Shown here in pieces: positions 6,780 to 17,884 of a stretch of DNA of 64,000 nt (position 1 is the stretch's first letter; the number at the start of each line of letters is the position of its first letter). This DNA is from Flavobacterium urumqiense. Its GTDB lineage: Bacteria > Bacteroidota > Bacteroidia > Flavobacteriales > Flavobacteriaceae. The stretch spans positions 124,001 to 188,000 of the forward strand of contig NZ_FNVP01000001.1 in assembly GCF_900108015.1 (NCBI RefSeq), read 5' to 3'. The notes beneath the pieces are model-generated. The model made no database searches. It had not been told where the DNA came from and saw only the letters and a program-made list of their open reading frames with translations. The translations under genes were made by a program, and so were the position numbers.

Positions 6780-9477
6780 CATAGGACTTTTACTGATTTT
6801 AGCACTTTATGTGTCCATTCTTTTTTACATCGCCTATTGGGCTGAAAAAAGAAGCCATTCAAAATGGACGAACAATCCCTATATCTATTCTTTTTCCTTA
6901 GCGGTTTATTGCACCGCATGGACTTATTATGGAAGCATTGGTGTTGCTGCAGAATCTGGTTTAAGCTACTTGCCTATTTATTTAGGTCCAATAATAATTA
7001 TCCCCACTTGGATGGTTATCCTCAAGAAAATAATCCGAATTTCGAGAGTAAATAAAATCTCCAGCATTGCCGATTTTATTTCTTTACGATATGGAAACAG
7101 TAGATTTCTTGGTGCATTGGTTACTATGATCTGTGTTTTTGGAATTGTTCCGTACATTTCTTTACAGTTAAAATCGATTTCAGATACCTTCCACATTGTT
7201 ACCAAAACACAGTCAAGTGATAATATTTTTACCGATACCACAACATATGTTTGTCTCGCCTTGGCTTTATTTGCTTCTTATTACGGAACAAAATACGTTG
7301 ATGCTTCCGAAAAAAGACGCGGAATTGTTACGGCAGTCGCAATGGAATCGATTTTGAAATTAGTTTTCTTTTTAATCATCGGGATTTATGTAACCTATTT
7401 TGTTTATGATGGTTTTGGGGACATTTACACTAAAGCAGCTGTTCTTGAAGATTTTGAAAAAAAGAATTCCATCGGTGACTTAACGAGTGGAATAAATTGG
7501 TTTTTCCTTTGCCTGCTGTCCATGTTTGCAATTTTTCTGTTGCCAAGACAATTTCACACGGCAATTGTTGAAAACAATAAAGAAACCCATATTCGAACAG
7601 CCATGTGGCTTTTTCCGTTGTACTTGTTACTTTTTAATATTTTTGTTTTTCCAATTGCCTGGGGAGGAAATATACTTTTTCAGGGAAAAGGACTAAATTC
7701 AGACACTTATTCCTTGTTGATTCCTCAATTTTTCAACAACAATTTCCTGACCGTTTTAGTATTTCTTGGCGGCTTTTCAGCTGCTATATCCATGATTATA
7801 GTTTCATCGATTGCATTGGCGACCATGTTAAGCAATAATCTATTGATTCCTTATGGCTTTATTGGTTCATTAGAAAATTCTTCACAGAAAAAAAATAGTA
7901 AACGAATTGTAAACAGCCGCAAAATAGGCATTTTTTCACTAATTATTTTGGCGTATGCCATCTACCGAATTTTCGTTTTAGATTACTCTTTGGTTTCCAT
8001 CGGCTTGGTTTCATTTGTAGTTATCGGACAATTAGCCCCTTCTTTTTTTGGTGCATTATTCTGGAGAAGAGGTTCAAAAAAAGGAGCTATAACAGGAATC
8101 ATTATTGGCTTTTTAATTTGCTTTTATACGTTATTGATTCCTTACGCCATTGGAATTACAAAATCTTCCAGCCTATTTATTCAGGAAGGCCCATGGGGAA
8201 TTACATTGTTAAAACCGTTTCAACTTTTTGGATTGGATTACTTAGAACCTATTCCTCATGCAGTTTTTTGGAGTTTGTTTTTTAATGTTATCTGTTATGC
8301 TGCAATCTCTGTAAGTTTCAAAGGGAATTACAGAGAACGCAATTATGCCGAAATGTTTGTGGATATTGACAAGTATATCACCAATCATGAAGATGTATTT
8401 GTTTGGAAAGGAACCGCTTATATTTCTGATATTCAAAAAGTTTTGCAGCGATTTCTTGGCGAAGAAAGAACAAAAAGGGCCATGACCATTTTCAATTTAA
8501 AATACAACATTGATAAAAACATCACCACTGCCGATGCCCGATTTATAAAGTTCGCGGAGAATTTATTGACAGGACATATTGGTACGGCTTCCGCCAAAAT
8601 ATTAATATCAAGTGTCGTAAAAGAAGATAAAATTAGCCTGACTGAAGTATTGCGAATTCTCGAAGAATCTAAAGAGAATATTATTATCAACAAGAAACTA
8701 ACGGACACTTCCAATGAATTAAAAAAAATATCCACTCAACTAAAAAATGCGAATCAGGAATTGGTAAACAAAGACATTCAAAAAGACGAATTTCTAGATA
8801 CGGTTACGCATGAGTTGCGAACGCCAATAACCGCGATTCGTGCCGCAAGTGAAATCCTTCATGACGATGACGATATTCCAGAGGAATTAAGAAAACAGTT
8901 CTTGCAGAATATCATTTCCGAATCGGATCGATTGAATCGCCTTATAGATAAAATTCTGGATTTAGAAAAATTCGAAACGGGAAAACAAAAAATATATCTT
9001 TCGAAAAATAACATTTCTAAAACTGTTGAAAAAACAGTCCTTTCACTGAATCAATTGATTAAAAACAAAAAAATAAGGATTGAGTTCGATAAAGCTTCTA
9101 AAGAAATAAAAGCATTTTATGATGAAGAACGAATCATTCAGGTCATATACAATTTGTTATCAAATGCAATAAAGTTCAGCTCCGAAACAGACGGAAAAAT
9201 CAACATCAGAATATCAGAGAAAAAAGATGTTGTTGAAGTCCGCATCCATAATAATGGTAAAGGAATTAAGGAAGAAGATTTTGAAGCCATTTTTGATAAA
9301 TTTTATCAATCCCGAAATCAAAATGTAAAAAAACCAATAGGAAGCGGTTTGGGATTAGCCATTTGCAAACAGATTATAGAACATCATAAAGGAAAGATTT
9401 GGGCGGATAATACCGAGGTAAATGGAGCGACATTTATTTTTACTCTACCCAATTATAATACTACTGAAAATCATTAA
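6772..9477 (+). CDS. Sodium:solute symporter fused to a sensor histidine kinase (CbrA/CrbS type)
   Basis: A 901-residue hybrid. Residues 1-515 are a 13-helix SLC5-type solute symporter (YWAEKRSHSKW, AVYCTAWTYYGSIG, EKRRGI). Residues 520-640 match the position of the linker (STAC-like) seen in CbrA. A coiled coil at about 640-670 is followed by a HisKA domain with catalytic His680 in THELRTP. The HATPase domain has an N box (NLLSNAIKFSS), NNGKGI and GSGLGLAICKQI. Hybrids of this kind sense a transported solute: CrbS controls acs in Vibrio and CbrA senses histidine and carbon status in Pseudomonas. The neighbouring receiver and the acs/prpE genes point to acetate or propionate as the signal. 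There is no PAS domain. Confidence 0.9.
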   Translation: MSSIGLLLILALYVSILFYIAYWAEKRSHSKWTNNPYIYSFSLAVYCTAWTYYGSIGVAAESGLSYLPIYLGPIIIIPTWMVILKKIIRISRVNKISSIADFISLRYGNSRFLGALVTMICVFGIVPYISLQLKSISDTFHIVTKTQSSDNIFTDTTTYVCLALALFASYYGTKYVDASEKRRGIVTAVAMESILKLVFFLIIGIYVTYFVYDGFGDIYTKAAVLEDFEKKNSIGDLTSGINWFFLCLLSMFAIFLLPRQFHTAIVENNKETHIRTAMWLFPLYLLLFNIFVFPIAWGGNILFQGKGLNSDTYSLLIPQFFNNNFLTVLVFLGGFSAAISMIIVSSIALATMLSNNLLIPYGFIGSLENSSQKKNSKRIVNSRKIGIFSLIILAYAIYRIFVLDYSLVSIGLVSFVVIGQLAPSFFGALFWRRGSKKGAITGIIIGFLICFYTLLIPYAIGITKSSSLFIQEGPWGITLLKPFQLFGLDYLEPIPHAVFWSLFFNVICYAAISVSFKGNYRERNYAEMFVDIDKYITNHEDVFVWKGTAYISDIQKVLQRFLGEERTKRAMTIFNLKYNIDKNITTADARFIKFAENLLTGHIGTASAKILISSVVKEDKISLTEVLRILEESKENIIINKKLTDTSNELKKISTQLKNANQELVNKDIQKDEFLDTVTHELRTPITAIRAASEILHDDDDIPEELRKQFLQNIISESDRLNRLIDKILDLEKFETGKQKIYLSKNNISKTVEKTVLSLNQLIKNKKIRIEFDKASKEIKAFYDEERIIQVIYNLLSNAIKFSSETDGKINIRISEKKDVVEVRIHNNGKGIKEEDFEAIFDKFYQSRNQNVKKPIGSGLGLAICKQIIEHHKGKIWADNTEVNGATFIFTLPNYNTTENH

Positions 9478-9480
9478 AAA

Positions 9481-9840
9481 ATGAAAAAAATTTTAATTGT
9501 AGATGACGAACCAAATATTGTTATGTCACTTGAATACACATTCAAAAAGAACAATTTTGAAGTTTTTATTGCACGCGACGGACAAGAAGCCTTAGAAATT
9601 CTGAAGAACCAACTTCCGGACGTAATCATTCTGGATGTGATGATGCCAATGGTTGACGGTTACGCAACATTGGAACAAATAAAAAAAGACGAACGACTAG
9701 AACATTGCAAAATCATTTTCCTAACGGCAAAAAACAAAGAAAAAGATATTGAAAAAGGACTTTCCTTAGGCGCAAATTTATATGTTCTCAAGCCTTTTTC
9801 AGTCAAAAAATTGGTAGAGCAGGTACAGGGATTGATTTAA
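9481..9840 (+). CDS. Single-domain response regulator (receiver only)
   Basis: 119 residues forming one complete CheY-like receiver: acidic pair Asp8/Asp9, phospho-acceptor Asp52 in ILDVMMP, Thr82 and Lys104 (LKPF). There is no output domain. The gene begins 3 bp after the histidine-kinase stop, so it is the cognate partner in one operon. Since it cannot bind DNA itself, it must act by protein contact or pass phosphate onward. CrbR, the partner of CrbS in gamma-proteobacteria, has a DNA-binding domain, so the circuit here is arranged differently. Confidence 0.92.
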   Translation: MKKILIVDDEPNIVMSLEYTFKKNNFEVFIARDGQEALEILKNQLPDVIILDVMMPMVDGYATLEQIKKDERLEHCKIIFLTAKNKEKDIEKGLSLGANLYVLKPFSVKKLVEQVQGLI

Positions 9841-9899
9841 ACTATTTGGTTTTTGCAGTGATGCAGGGCTTTTTCAAATTATAAACAACAAACAACAAA

Positions 9900-11801
<1,902 letters not shown>

Positions 11802-11816
11802 GAAAATATCACAACT

Positions 11817-13724
11817 ATGAGTCGCTATAAAATTAACACGCTAGAAGAATACTTTAAAGAATATAAAAAATCAGTTCGTGAGCCTAAAAAATTCTGGGAC
11901 AAAATTGCTGCCGAAAATTTTACGTGGTACCAACAATGGGAAAAAGTTGTCGATTTTAATATGGCTGAAGCCGAAATAAAATGGTTTGTTGATGCCAAAG
12001 TAAACATCACTAAAAACTGTATTGACAGGCATCTTGCTAAAAAAGGAGATAAAACTGCCATCATTTTTGAACCGAATGACCCCAATGAAGAAGCATTACA
12101 CATTTCCTATAATGAATTGCACCAACGTGTTTGTAAAATGGCAAACGTATTACGGGAGCAAGGTGTAAAAAAAGGAGATCGTGTTTGTATCTATTTGCCA
12201 ATGATTCCTGAATTAGCCTTTACCACTTTGGCGTGCGCGAGAATCGGAGCGATCCATTCGGTTGTTTTTGCAGGATTTTCTTCCTCTGCTGTTGCAGCAA
12301 GAATAAATGACTGCGATTGTAAAATGGTCATTACTTCCGATGGTGGTTATCGTGGTAATAAAACGATTGATTTGAAAGGAATAATTGACGATGCATTGAC
12401 CGGTTGTCCTGGAGTTTCGAACGTATTAGTGGTCAAAAGAACGGATACTTCTGTAAATATGAAAGAAGGTCGTGACCAATGGTTGCAACCTCTTTTAGAC
12501 CAAGCATCAGACAATAATGTAGCCGAAATCATGGATGCCGAAGACCCTCTGTTTATCCTTTATACTTCAGGTTCGACCGGAAAACCAAAAGGTATGGTGC
12601 ATACTACAGCTGGTTATATGGTTTATACTGCTTATACTTTCAAGAATGTTTTTAGCTATGAAGAAAATGATATTTTCTGGTGTACCGCTGATATTGGCTG
12701 GATTACCGGACATTCCTACATTCTTTATGGCCCGTTATTGAACGGAGCCACGACTGTAATTTTCGAAGGAGTTCCCTCCTATCCTGACTTCAGCCGCTTT
12801 TGGCAAACAATTGAAAAGCACAAAGTAACTCAGTTTTATACCGCTCCAACCGCCATTAGAGCCTTGGCAAAAGAAAGTATTGAATACGTACAACGCTACC
12901 AATTAACCTCTTTGAAAGTCCTTGGTTCCGTAGGAGAGCCTATAAATGAAGAAGCTTGGCATTGGTACAACAATCATGTGGGAGATAAAAAATGTCCAGT
13001 AGTTGACACGTGGTGGCAAACCGAAACCGGAGGAATTATGATTTCACCAATTGCATTTGTAACCCCTACGAAACCTACCTACGCTTCGCTTCCATTACCC
13101 GGAGTTCAGCCTGTTTTAATGGATGAAAGACGCAACGAAATCGAAGGAAATCAAGTTACGGGTAGTTTGTGTATTAAATTTCCTTGGCCGGGAATTGCAA
13201 GGACCATTTGGGGCGATCATCAACGATATAAAGACACTTATTTCTCTGCCTTTCCAGGCAAATATTTTACAGGAGACGGCGCTTTGCGTGATGAAGTTGG
13301 GTATTATAGAATTACGGGTCGTGTAGATGACGTAGTTATTGTTTCAGGGCATAACCTGGGAACGGCACCAATAGAAGATGCCATCAATGAGCACCCGGCA
13401 GTTGCGGAATCAGCCATTGTAGGTTTTCCTCATGACATAAAAGGAAATGCCTTGTATGGTTTTGTAATTTTAAAAGAAACCGGAGAATATCGTGATAGAG
13501 AAAATCTTAGTAAAGAGATAAACCAACACATATCTGATCACATTGGACCAATTGCAAAACTCGATAAAATCCAGTTTGTTTCCGGTTTACCAAAAACCCG
13601 TTCCGGAAAAATCATGCGTAGAATTTTGCGTAAGATAGCGGAAGGGGATTATTCAAATTTTGGTGACATCTCCACTTTATTAAACCCTGAAATCGTAGAG
13701 GAAATCAAAAACGAAAAAGTATAA
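11817..13724 (+). CDS. acs: Acetyl-CoA synthetase
   Basis: Makes acetyl-CoA from acetate, ATP and CoA. At 635 residues it has the standard Acs length. Motifs: YTSGSTGKPKG (phosphate binding), DTWWQTETGG (adenylate and acetate pocket, with the Trp that limits acyl size), GRVDDVVIVSGHNLGTAP, and Lys598 in PKTRSGKIMRR, the conserved acetylation-controlled lysine. The C-terminal SNFGDISTL segment is also typical of Acs. It ends the module of symporter-kinase, receiver, prpE and acs and is closed by a terminator. Together with the upstream transporters it lets the cell scavenge acetate. Confidence 0.95.
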   Translation: MSRYKINTLEEYFKEYKKSVREPKKFWDKIAAENFTWYQQWEKVVDFNMAEAEIKWFVDAKVNITKNCIDRHLAKKGDKTAIIFEPNDPNEEALHISYNELHQRVCKMANVLREQGVKKGDRVCIYLPMIPELAFTTLACARIGAIHSVVFAGFSSSAVAARINDCDCKMVITSDGGYRGNKTIDLKGIIDDALTGCPGVSNVLVVKRTDTSVNMKEGRDQWLQPLLDQASDNNVAEIMDAEDPLFILYTSGSTGKPKGMVHTTAGYMVYTAYTFKNVFSYEENDIFWCTADIGWITGHSYILYGPLLNGATTVIFEGVPSYPDFSRFWQTIEKHKVTQFYTAPTAIRALAKESIEYVQRYQLTSLKVLGSVGEPINEEAWHWYNNHVGDKKCPVVDTWWQTETGGIMISPIAFVTPTKPTYASLPLPGVQPVLMDERRNEIEGNQVTGSLCIKFPWPGIARTIWGDHQRYKDTYFSAFPGKYFTGDGALRDEVGYYRITGRVDDVVIVSGHNLGTAPIEDAINEHPAVAESAIVGFPHDIKGNALYGFVILKETGEYRDRENLSKEINQHISDHIGPIAKLDKIQFVSGLPKTRSGKIMRRILRKIAEGDYSNFGDISTLLNPEIVEEIKNEKV

Positions 13725-13751
13725 TTTTTTTTTAGTTGTGGTAATTTGTTG

Positions 13752-13782
13752 AAAACTGCTTCCTTTAGGGAGCAGTTTTTTT
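13752..13782 (+). terminator. Intrinsic terminator of acs
   Basis: Stem AAAACTGCT/AGCAGTTTT extended by TCC/GGG pairs, followed by a T tract. Confidence 0.88.
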
Positions 13783-13784
13783 GT

Positions 13785-13818
13785 ACAAAAAAAGGCTGCC
13801 CTTTTTAGAGACAGCCTG
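13785..13818 (-). terminator. Intrinsic terminator of the leftward GH13 gene
   Basis: Read on the minus strand: stem AGGCTGTC/GGCAGCCT and then seven T. It lies tail-to-tail with the acs terminator. Confidence 0.85.
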
Positions 13819-13838
13819 CTTAATGTTAATAGTAAATA

Positions 13839-16715
13839 TTACTCTTTTATAAATTTCAGCACTTCAGTTTCATTATTATCATTCAGCACTTTTACAATAT
13901 AAAGTCCTTTGCTCAAATCACTGATTGCAAAAGGAGTATCTTTAAAATGATTCGTATTAAAGCTTTTTACCAATTGTCCGGTGGTAGAGAAAACTTGTAC
14001 TTTAACGGTATTTGTATTTAAAGTAAAATAACTTGAAGCTGGATTTGGATACAAATGAATGGCATTGGTTTTTTCATAATTAGCAATTGCTAAGTTTGCT
14101 ACTTTATTGCCGTAAATTCTAAAGTCGCCTGCAGGAATACTAATCGGAGCATTCACATTAGTGACCGTAATTGAAGAATTATCCATCAAGTTGTACCAAG
14201 TACCTGTGTAAGGAAAACCCGTAGGTACATCTTTCGTAGTCAAATCAAAATTAGCTAATACTAACACATCTTTAAGTTGCGTTCCCGCCAAAATGCTGTT
14301 GGTAATCTTAATATTAGGCGTTAATGAAGTTCCACTTGTTATAGTTGCCGTTCCAGAGAATACAGGTTCCGCTATTTTCATACTAATCATTTTAGCCCAA
14401 TCCGTGTAGATTTTATTTCTTCCTGCGTCTCCTAACCAATTATTATCCCATTGCGGTTGTGGTTTTTTATCTAATTTACAATCACCGGAAATACCATCCG
14501 AAGAAGTGTTCACCGTACCGTCATTGCAACTAAAAATAGAAATATCCCAACCTAATTCACCAAATTGCCAAATCATTTTAGGTCCAGGAACTAATAAAGA
14601 AACGGCTCCTAAAGCTGACATTCTTGACAAAGCCGTTGCCGGAGTTTTTACACTGTAACCCCCAAGACTATTTCCATATTGGATATTTTTGTACATCAAT
14701 CGCTCTTCATCGTGACTTTCAGCATAGCCCATCAATCTGTTTGCGGTAAATCCATGACTGGCACTATTCATTCTTGAGATATCATTGCTAGAATTATATC
14801 CCATCGTCAACTGATTGTATGGATCAGTCATTTTACCCCACATCATTATACCTTTGCTAGGAGCTTCGTCAATTCTATAATTTGCCCATTCTTTTTCCTC
14901 AGTATCGCCTCCTAAATGTTCAAAAATAGTATGATGTGTCGGATCCAGACTCCAGGAATAATCCGCATAATCTTTTAAGATGGCAACTCTGTCCGCTTGA
15001 TACGCATTAGTGCAATTTTCGTCATTAGCCGTACAATTTTGCGTAAAACCTTTAGTTAAATCCCAACGAAAACCGTCAATTTTATATTCTTCGATCCATT
15101 GTTTAACTACTCTTTTTACGTAGTTTTTTGTCAAAGCAGAAGTATGATTGAAATCGTTACCTACACTATAACTGTGTTTTGCAACCGTATTAAAATAAGG
15201 ATTCTCCGCTGATGGTGACCCCCAACCGTCATTATCAGGATCGTTCATCCACATTCTGACCATTGGATTTCTATCAAAAGCATGATTCAAGGCTACATCC
15301 AGAATTACTGCAATTCCATTTTGATGACATACATCTATCAATTCTTTCAATTTGCTTGAAGTACCGTAAAACTTATCTAATGCCATGTGAAAAGAAGTGT
15401 TGTAACCCCAACTTTCGTTTCCTTCAAATTCCATTACAGGTAATAACTCAATGGCATTTATTTTCAAATTCTTGAAATAATCAATTCTGTTAATTACATT
15501 TTGGTAACTTCTACCTGCATCAAAATCTCTTACCAACAGTTCATAAACTACTAATTTTTCCTTTTCCGGTTTTACAAAATTAGTCGTTGCAGTTGTCCAT
15601 GGATAAGTCGTCTGACCCGTTTGCAAAACGGTCACTTCTCTCTGCTGACCTGCAGGATATATCGGCAAATTTGGATACGATACCGCCGGAATGTAAGGAT
15701 CATCATCCGCCGATAGCACCAAAGTAGAATACGGATCTGCTGTCTTTACCAAAGATGGTGTCCCTGCAATAGGAGTTGCATCTACTACCCAATATTGATA
15801 AGTATAATTGGTACCTGATATCAATCCGGTTAATTCCAACCAAAACTTTCCTGAAGTTGGATCTTTTTTCATGGCATAGCTCGCATCCGGTTGCCAGTTA
15901 TTAAAACTACCTGCAACGTATACGAAATCCTTTAACGGAGCATCTAAAACTAAAGTAGCTTTTGTAGCATCGGAAGTATAATTGATTCCGTCCAGTAAAC
16001 CAGTAGGCATTGCTGCGCTAACGGTTCCTGGATTTACTATGACTGTAAACTTTTTGGTGACAGTAGCGCTTCCTTGCGTTACCTCCAAAACATAATTTCT
16101 ATTACTAGTTATATTAGTATCATTAAAAGTATAACTTGAAGTACTTGGATTTGTATTCATACTTGTACCATTCACTTTTAAGTTATAGCTGGCGTTTCCA
16201 TTGGTATTGTTAGCTGAAATATTTTGACTGCCGCCAGAAGTTATAATTACAGAGCTGTTTTCAGCTGGGGAAGTAAGGTTTACTTGAAAAGCTCCAACTT
16301 CAGCATAGGTATCCTGTGATTTTTTGTCGCCCGTACCATCCTTTGCTTTAACAAGAAAACCTATTTTACCTATTCCATTTCTATTGTAAAAAGCATTTGG
16401 GGTAAATGTAATTCTATAGATATCCGCACCTGCGGTGTAGATTAATTTATTAGCTTCATTAGATGCTGTCCATGAACCATTTGTTGGGCAATCTAAACTG
16501 TTGGCATCATTCGTATCATAAGACCAAGCCCACAGATACAAAGAATGATCAGAAATTCCCCAGGCAGCTTCATCTACAGAACTTCCGCTAATAGTTATCG
16601 TAATCGCTGTTGTCTCTTCAAAAGGATTTGGGCTAATAGTATTCGCTACCGTTTGCTGCTGAGCCGAAGCGAATATCGACAAGAAAAGCAGGACTAAAAG
16701 TATAGTTTTTTTCAT
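13839..16715 (-). CDS. Secreted GH13 alpha-amylase with CBM48-like domain and T9SS sorting domain
   Basis: 958 residues from ATG 16715 (MKKTILLVLL); the longer frame from 16748 would put 11 polar residues before the signal peptide. Order: signal peptide (1-18), an N-terminal beta-sandwich, a middle Ig-like segment, a CBM48-type module with GSFNNWQ (about 270-340), and the GH13 barrel with nucleophile Asp552 (GFRWDLTK), acid/base Glu599 (IFEHLGG) and Asp669 (AESHDEE). The end is a type A sorting domain (LYPNPASSYF ... KGLYIVKV), which directs export through the type IX system. Last gene of the leftward susCDE operon, 62 bp after the SusE-like gene and behind a hairpin. It likely attacks starch at the cell surface or outside the cell. 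Confidence 0.92.
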   Translation of the reverse strand: MKKTILLVLLFLSIFASAQQQTVANTISPNPFEETTAITITISGSSVDEAAWGISDHSLYLWAWSYDTNDANSLDCPTNGSWTASNEANKLIYTAGADIYRITFTPNAFYNRNGIGKIGFLVKAKDGTGDKKSQDTYAEVGAFQVNLTSPAENSSVIITSGGSQNISANNTNGNASYNLKVNGTSMNTNPSTSSYTFNDTNITSNRNYVLEVTQGSATVTKKFTVIVNPGTVSAAMPTGLLDGINYTSDATKATLVLDAPLKDFVYVAGSFNNWQPDASYAMKKDPTSGKFWLELTGLISGTNYTYQYWVVDATPIAGTPSLVKTADPYSTLVLSADDDPYIPAVSYPNLPIYPAGQQREVTVLQTGQTTYPWTTATTNFVKPEKEKLVVYELLVRDFDAGRSYQNVINRIDYFKNLKINAIELLPVMEFEGNESWGYNTSFHMALDKFYGTSSKLKELIDVCHQNGIAVILDVALNHAFDRNPMVRMWMNDPDNDGWGSPSAENPYFNTVAKHSYSVGNDFNHTSALTKNYVKRVVKQWIEEYKIDGFRWDLTKGFTQNCTANDENCTNAYQADRVAILKDYADYSWSLDPTHHTIFEHLGGDTEEKEWANYRIDEAPSKGIMMWGKMTDPYNQLTMGYNSSNDISRMNSASHGFTANRLMGYAESHDEERLMYKNIQYGNSLGGYSVKTPATALSRMSALGAVSLLVPGPKMIWQFGELGWDISIFSCNDGTVNTSSDGISGDCKLDKKPQPQWDNNWLGDAGRNKIYTDWAKMISMKIAEPVFSGTATITSGTSLTPNIKITNSILAGTQLKDVLVLANFDLTTKDVPTGFPYTGTWYNLMDNSSITVTNVNAPISIPAGDFRIYGNKVANLAIANYEKTNAIHLYPNPASSYFTLNTNTVKVQVFSTTGQLVKSFNTNHFKDTPFAISDLSKGLYIVKVLNDNNETEVLKFIKE

Positions 16716-16730
16716 AGCTTTTGGTTTTAT

Positions 16731-16761
16731 AAAAAAAGGGCTATCCATCAGATAGCCCTTT
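16731..16761 (-). terminator. Hairpin terminator or attenuator between the SusE-like gene and the GH13 gene
   Basis: On the minus strand: AAAGGGCTATC, loop TGATG, GATAGCCCTTT and then T residues. It is a strong intrinsic-terminator shape inside the operon, 16 bp before the GH13 start. Confidence 0.8.
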
Positions 16762-16777
16762 CAAATTTAAAAAAATA

Positions 16778-17863
16778 TTAATTTTTTGTAAGCGTATATT
16801 TGTAATTTCTAGGTGAACTTAAATCTAATGTTATGGTATAATTTCCAGCAGAAGGAACTTTGATATTTGCAGCATTTCCTGGTTCTAATGAACCATTTGC
16901 CCCATCATCACCATAAGCTAAATCCCAACCATCATTAGCTCTAAATTTTATTTCTGCAGCAGACAAATTTAAAGTAACAGTCCAAACTTTAGTCGTTGGG
17001 TTGTAAGTCATGTTGTGATCTTGAACTCCATTATCAGGCCATCCGTTTGGCGTACTTGAACCTGTAACTGCCCATGAAGTAGCAGTAGCTTTGTATGTTA
17101 ATTTCTCTGTATCTACTTCAATTTTGTAATAACCAGAAGCAGGAATTTTAAAATTTGGTCCAGATAAAGCAATAGTACCCGGTGCAGTCCCAGCAGCATA
17201 CTCGCCTTTCCATTCTGGGAAACTTGTAAATTTATATTCATCCTCTTCTTTCACTCCTTTAAAAGGAGCAAAATAAATATATCCTTCAAAATCTACTTTG
17301 CCATAAGCAGAAGCAGAAAGTTGCGGAGAGGTAGCAGGATCCCAATTGTTTGGATATCCAGATGCTTTTGCATAACCACCAGGAACCCATAATTTAGGAT
17401 TTTCAGTTGTATAAGGAGTAATTACGATTCCAACTACGTTAGAAATCATTACTACAGTTCCAACGGTTGCTTTAACTCTAACTTCAAATTCAGCTTGAGT
17501 AAAAGGAGTACTTTTTAATGCTAATGCAGCACCATTCATAATTTCAACTGAAACTGACGCTTGGTTTTCAGATTTTCTAGATGCTAATTCTTTTGGTGTT
17601 TTAAAAGCATTTCCTTTTTTGTCGATTTCAACACTGTAAACAACCTCTACACTACCACCAAAGTTAGCAGATTTCCATGTAAAACGCTCTGCTTGTGCAG
17701 TAGCATTTACTGGTGATAGAACATAAGCAGCACCAGAAGTTGGAGCTGTTAATACCGGAGAGTCAACTCCTTCGATAACGGGTCTGTCTTGAACATCTTG
17801 TACGGTACAAGAGAAAGCAACTACTGCAAATAAAGCAATTATTGATTTAGTTATATTTTTCAT
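16778..17863 (-). CDS. susE: SusE/SusF-like outer-membrane starch-binding lipoprotein
   Basis: 361 residues with a lipoprotein signal (lipobox AFSC, lipidated Cys19). Residues about 30-150 form the N-terminal SusE-type Ig domain (APTSGAAYVLSP, FTWKSANFGG). They are followed by two carbohydrate-binding-type beta-sandwich repeats whose ends carry the YYKIEVDTEKLTYKA and NYTITLDLS strands. The position after susC and susD matches Sus systems, where SusE/F proteins hold starch at the surface without hydrolysing it. Shorter than SusF (which has three binding modules), so SusE-like is the better label. The gene starts 21 bp after the susD stop. Confidence 0.85.
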   Translation of the reverse strand: MKNITKSIIALFAVVAFSCTVQDVQDRPVIEGVDSPVLTAPTSGAAYVLSPVNATAQAERFTWKSANFGGSVEVVYSVEIDKKGNAFKTPKELASRKSENQASVSVEIMNGAALALKSTPFTQAEFEVRVKATVGTVVMISNVVGIVITPYTTENPKLWVPGGYAKASGYPNNWDPATSPQLSASAYGKVDFEGYIYFAPFKGVKEEDEYKFTSFPEWKGEYAAGTAPGTIALSGPNFKIPASGYYKIEVDTEKLTYKATATSWAVTGSSTPNGWPDNGVQDHNMTYNPTTKVWTVTLNLSAAEIKFRANDGWDLAYGDDGANGSLEPGNAANIKVPSAGNYTITLDLSSPRNYKYTLTKN

Positions 17864-17884
17864 TTTTATATATTTTTAAAATTA

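Noticed and set aside
11825..12103. Open frames antisense to acs and prpE
   Set aside because: Typical shadow frames of well-conserved genes on the other strand.
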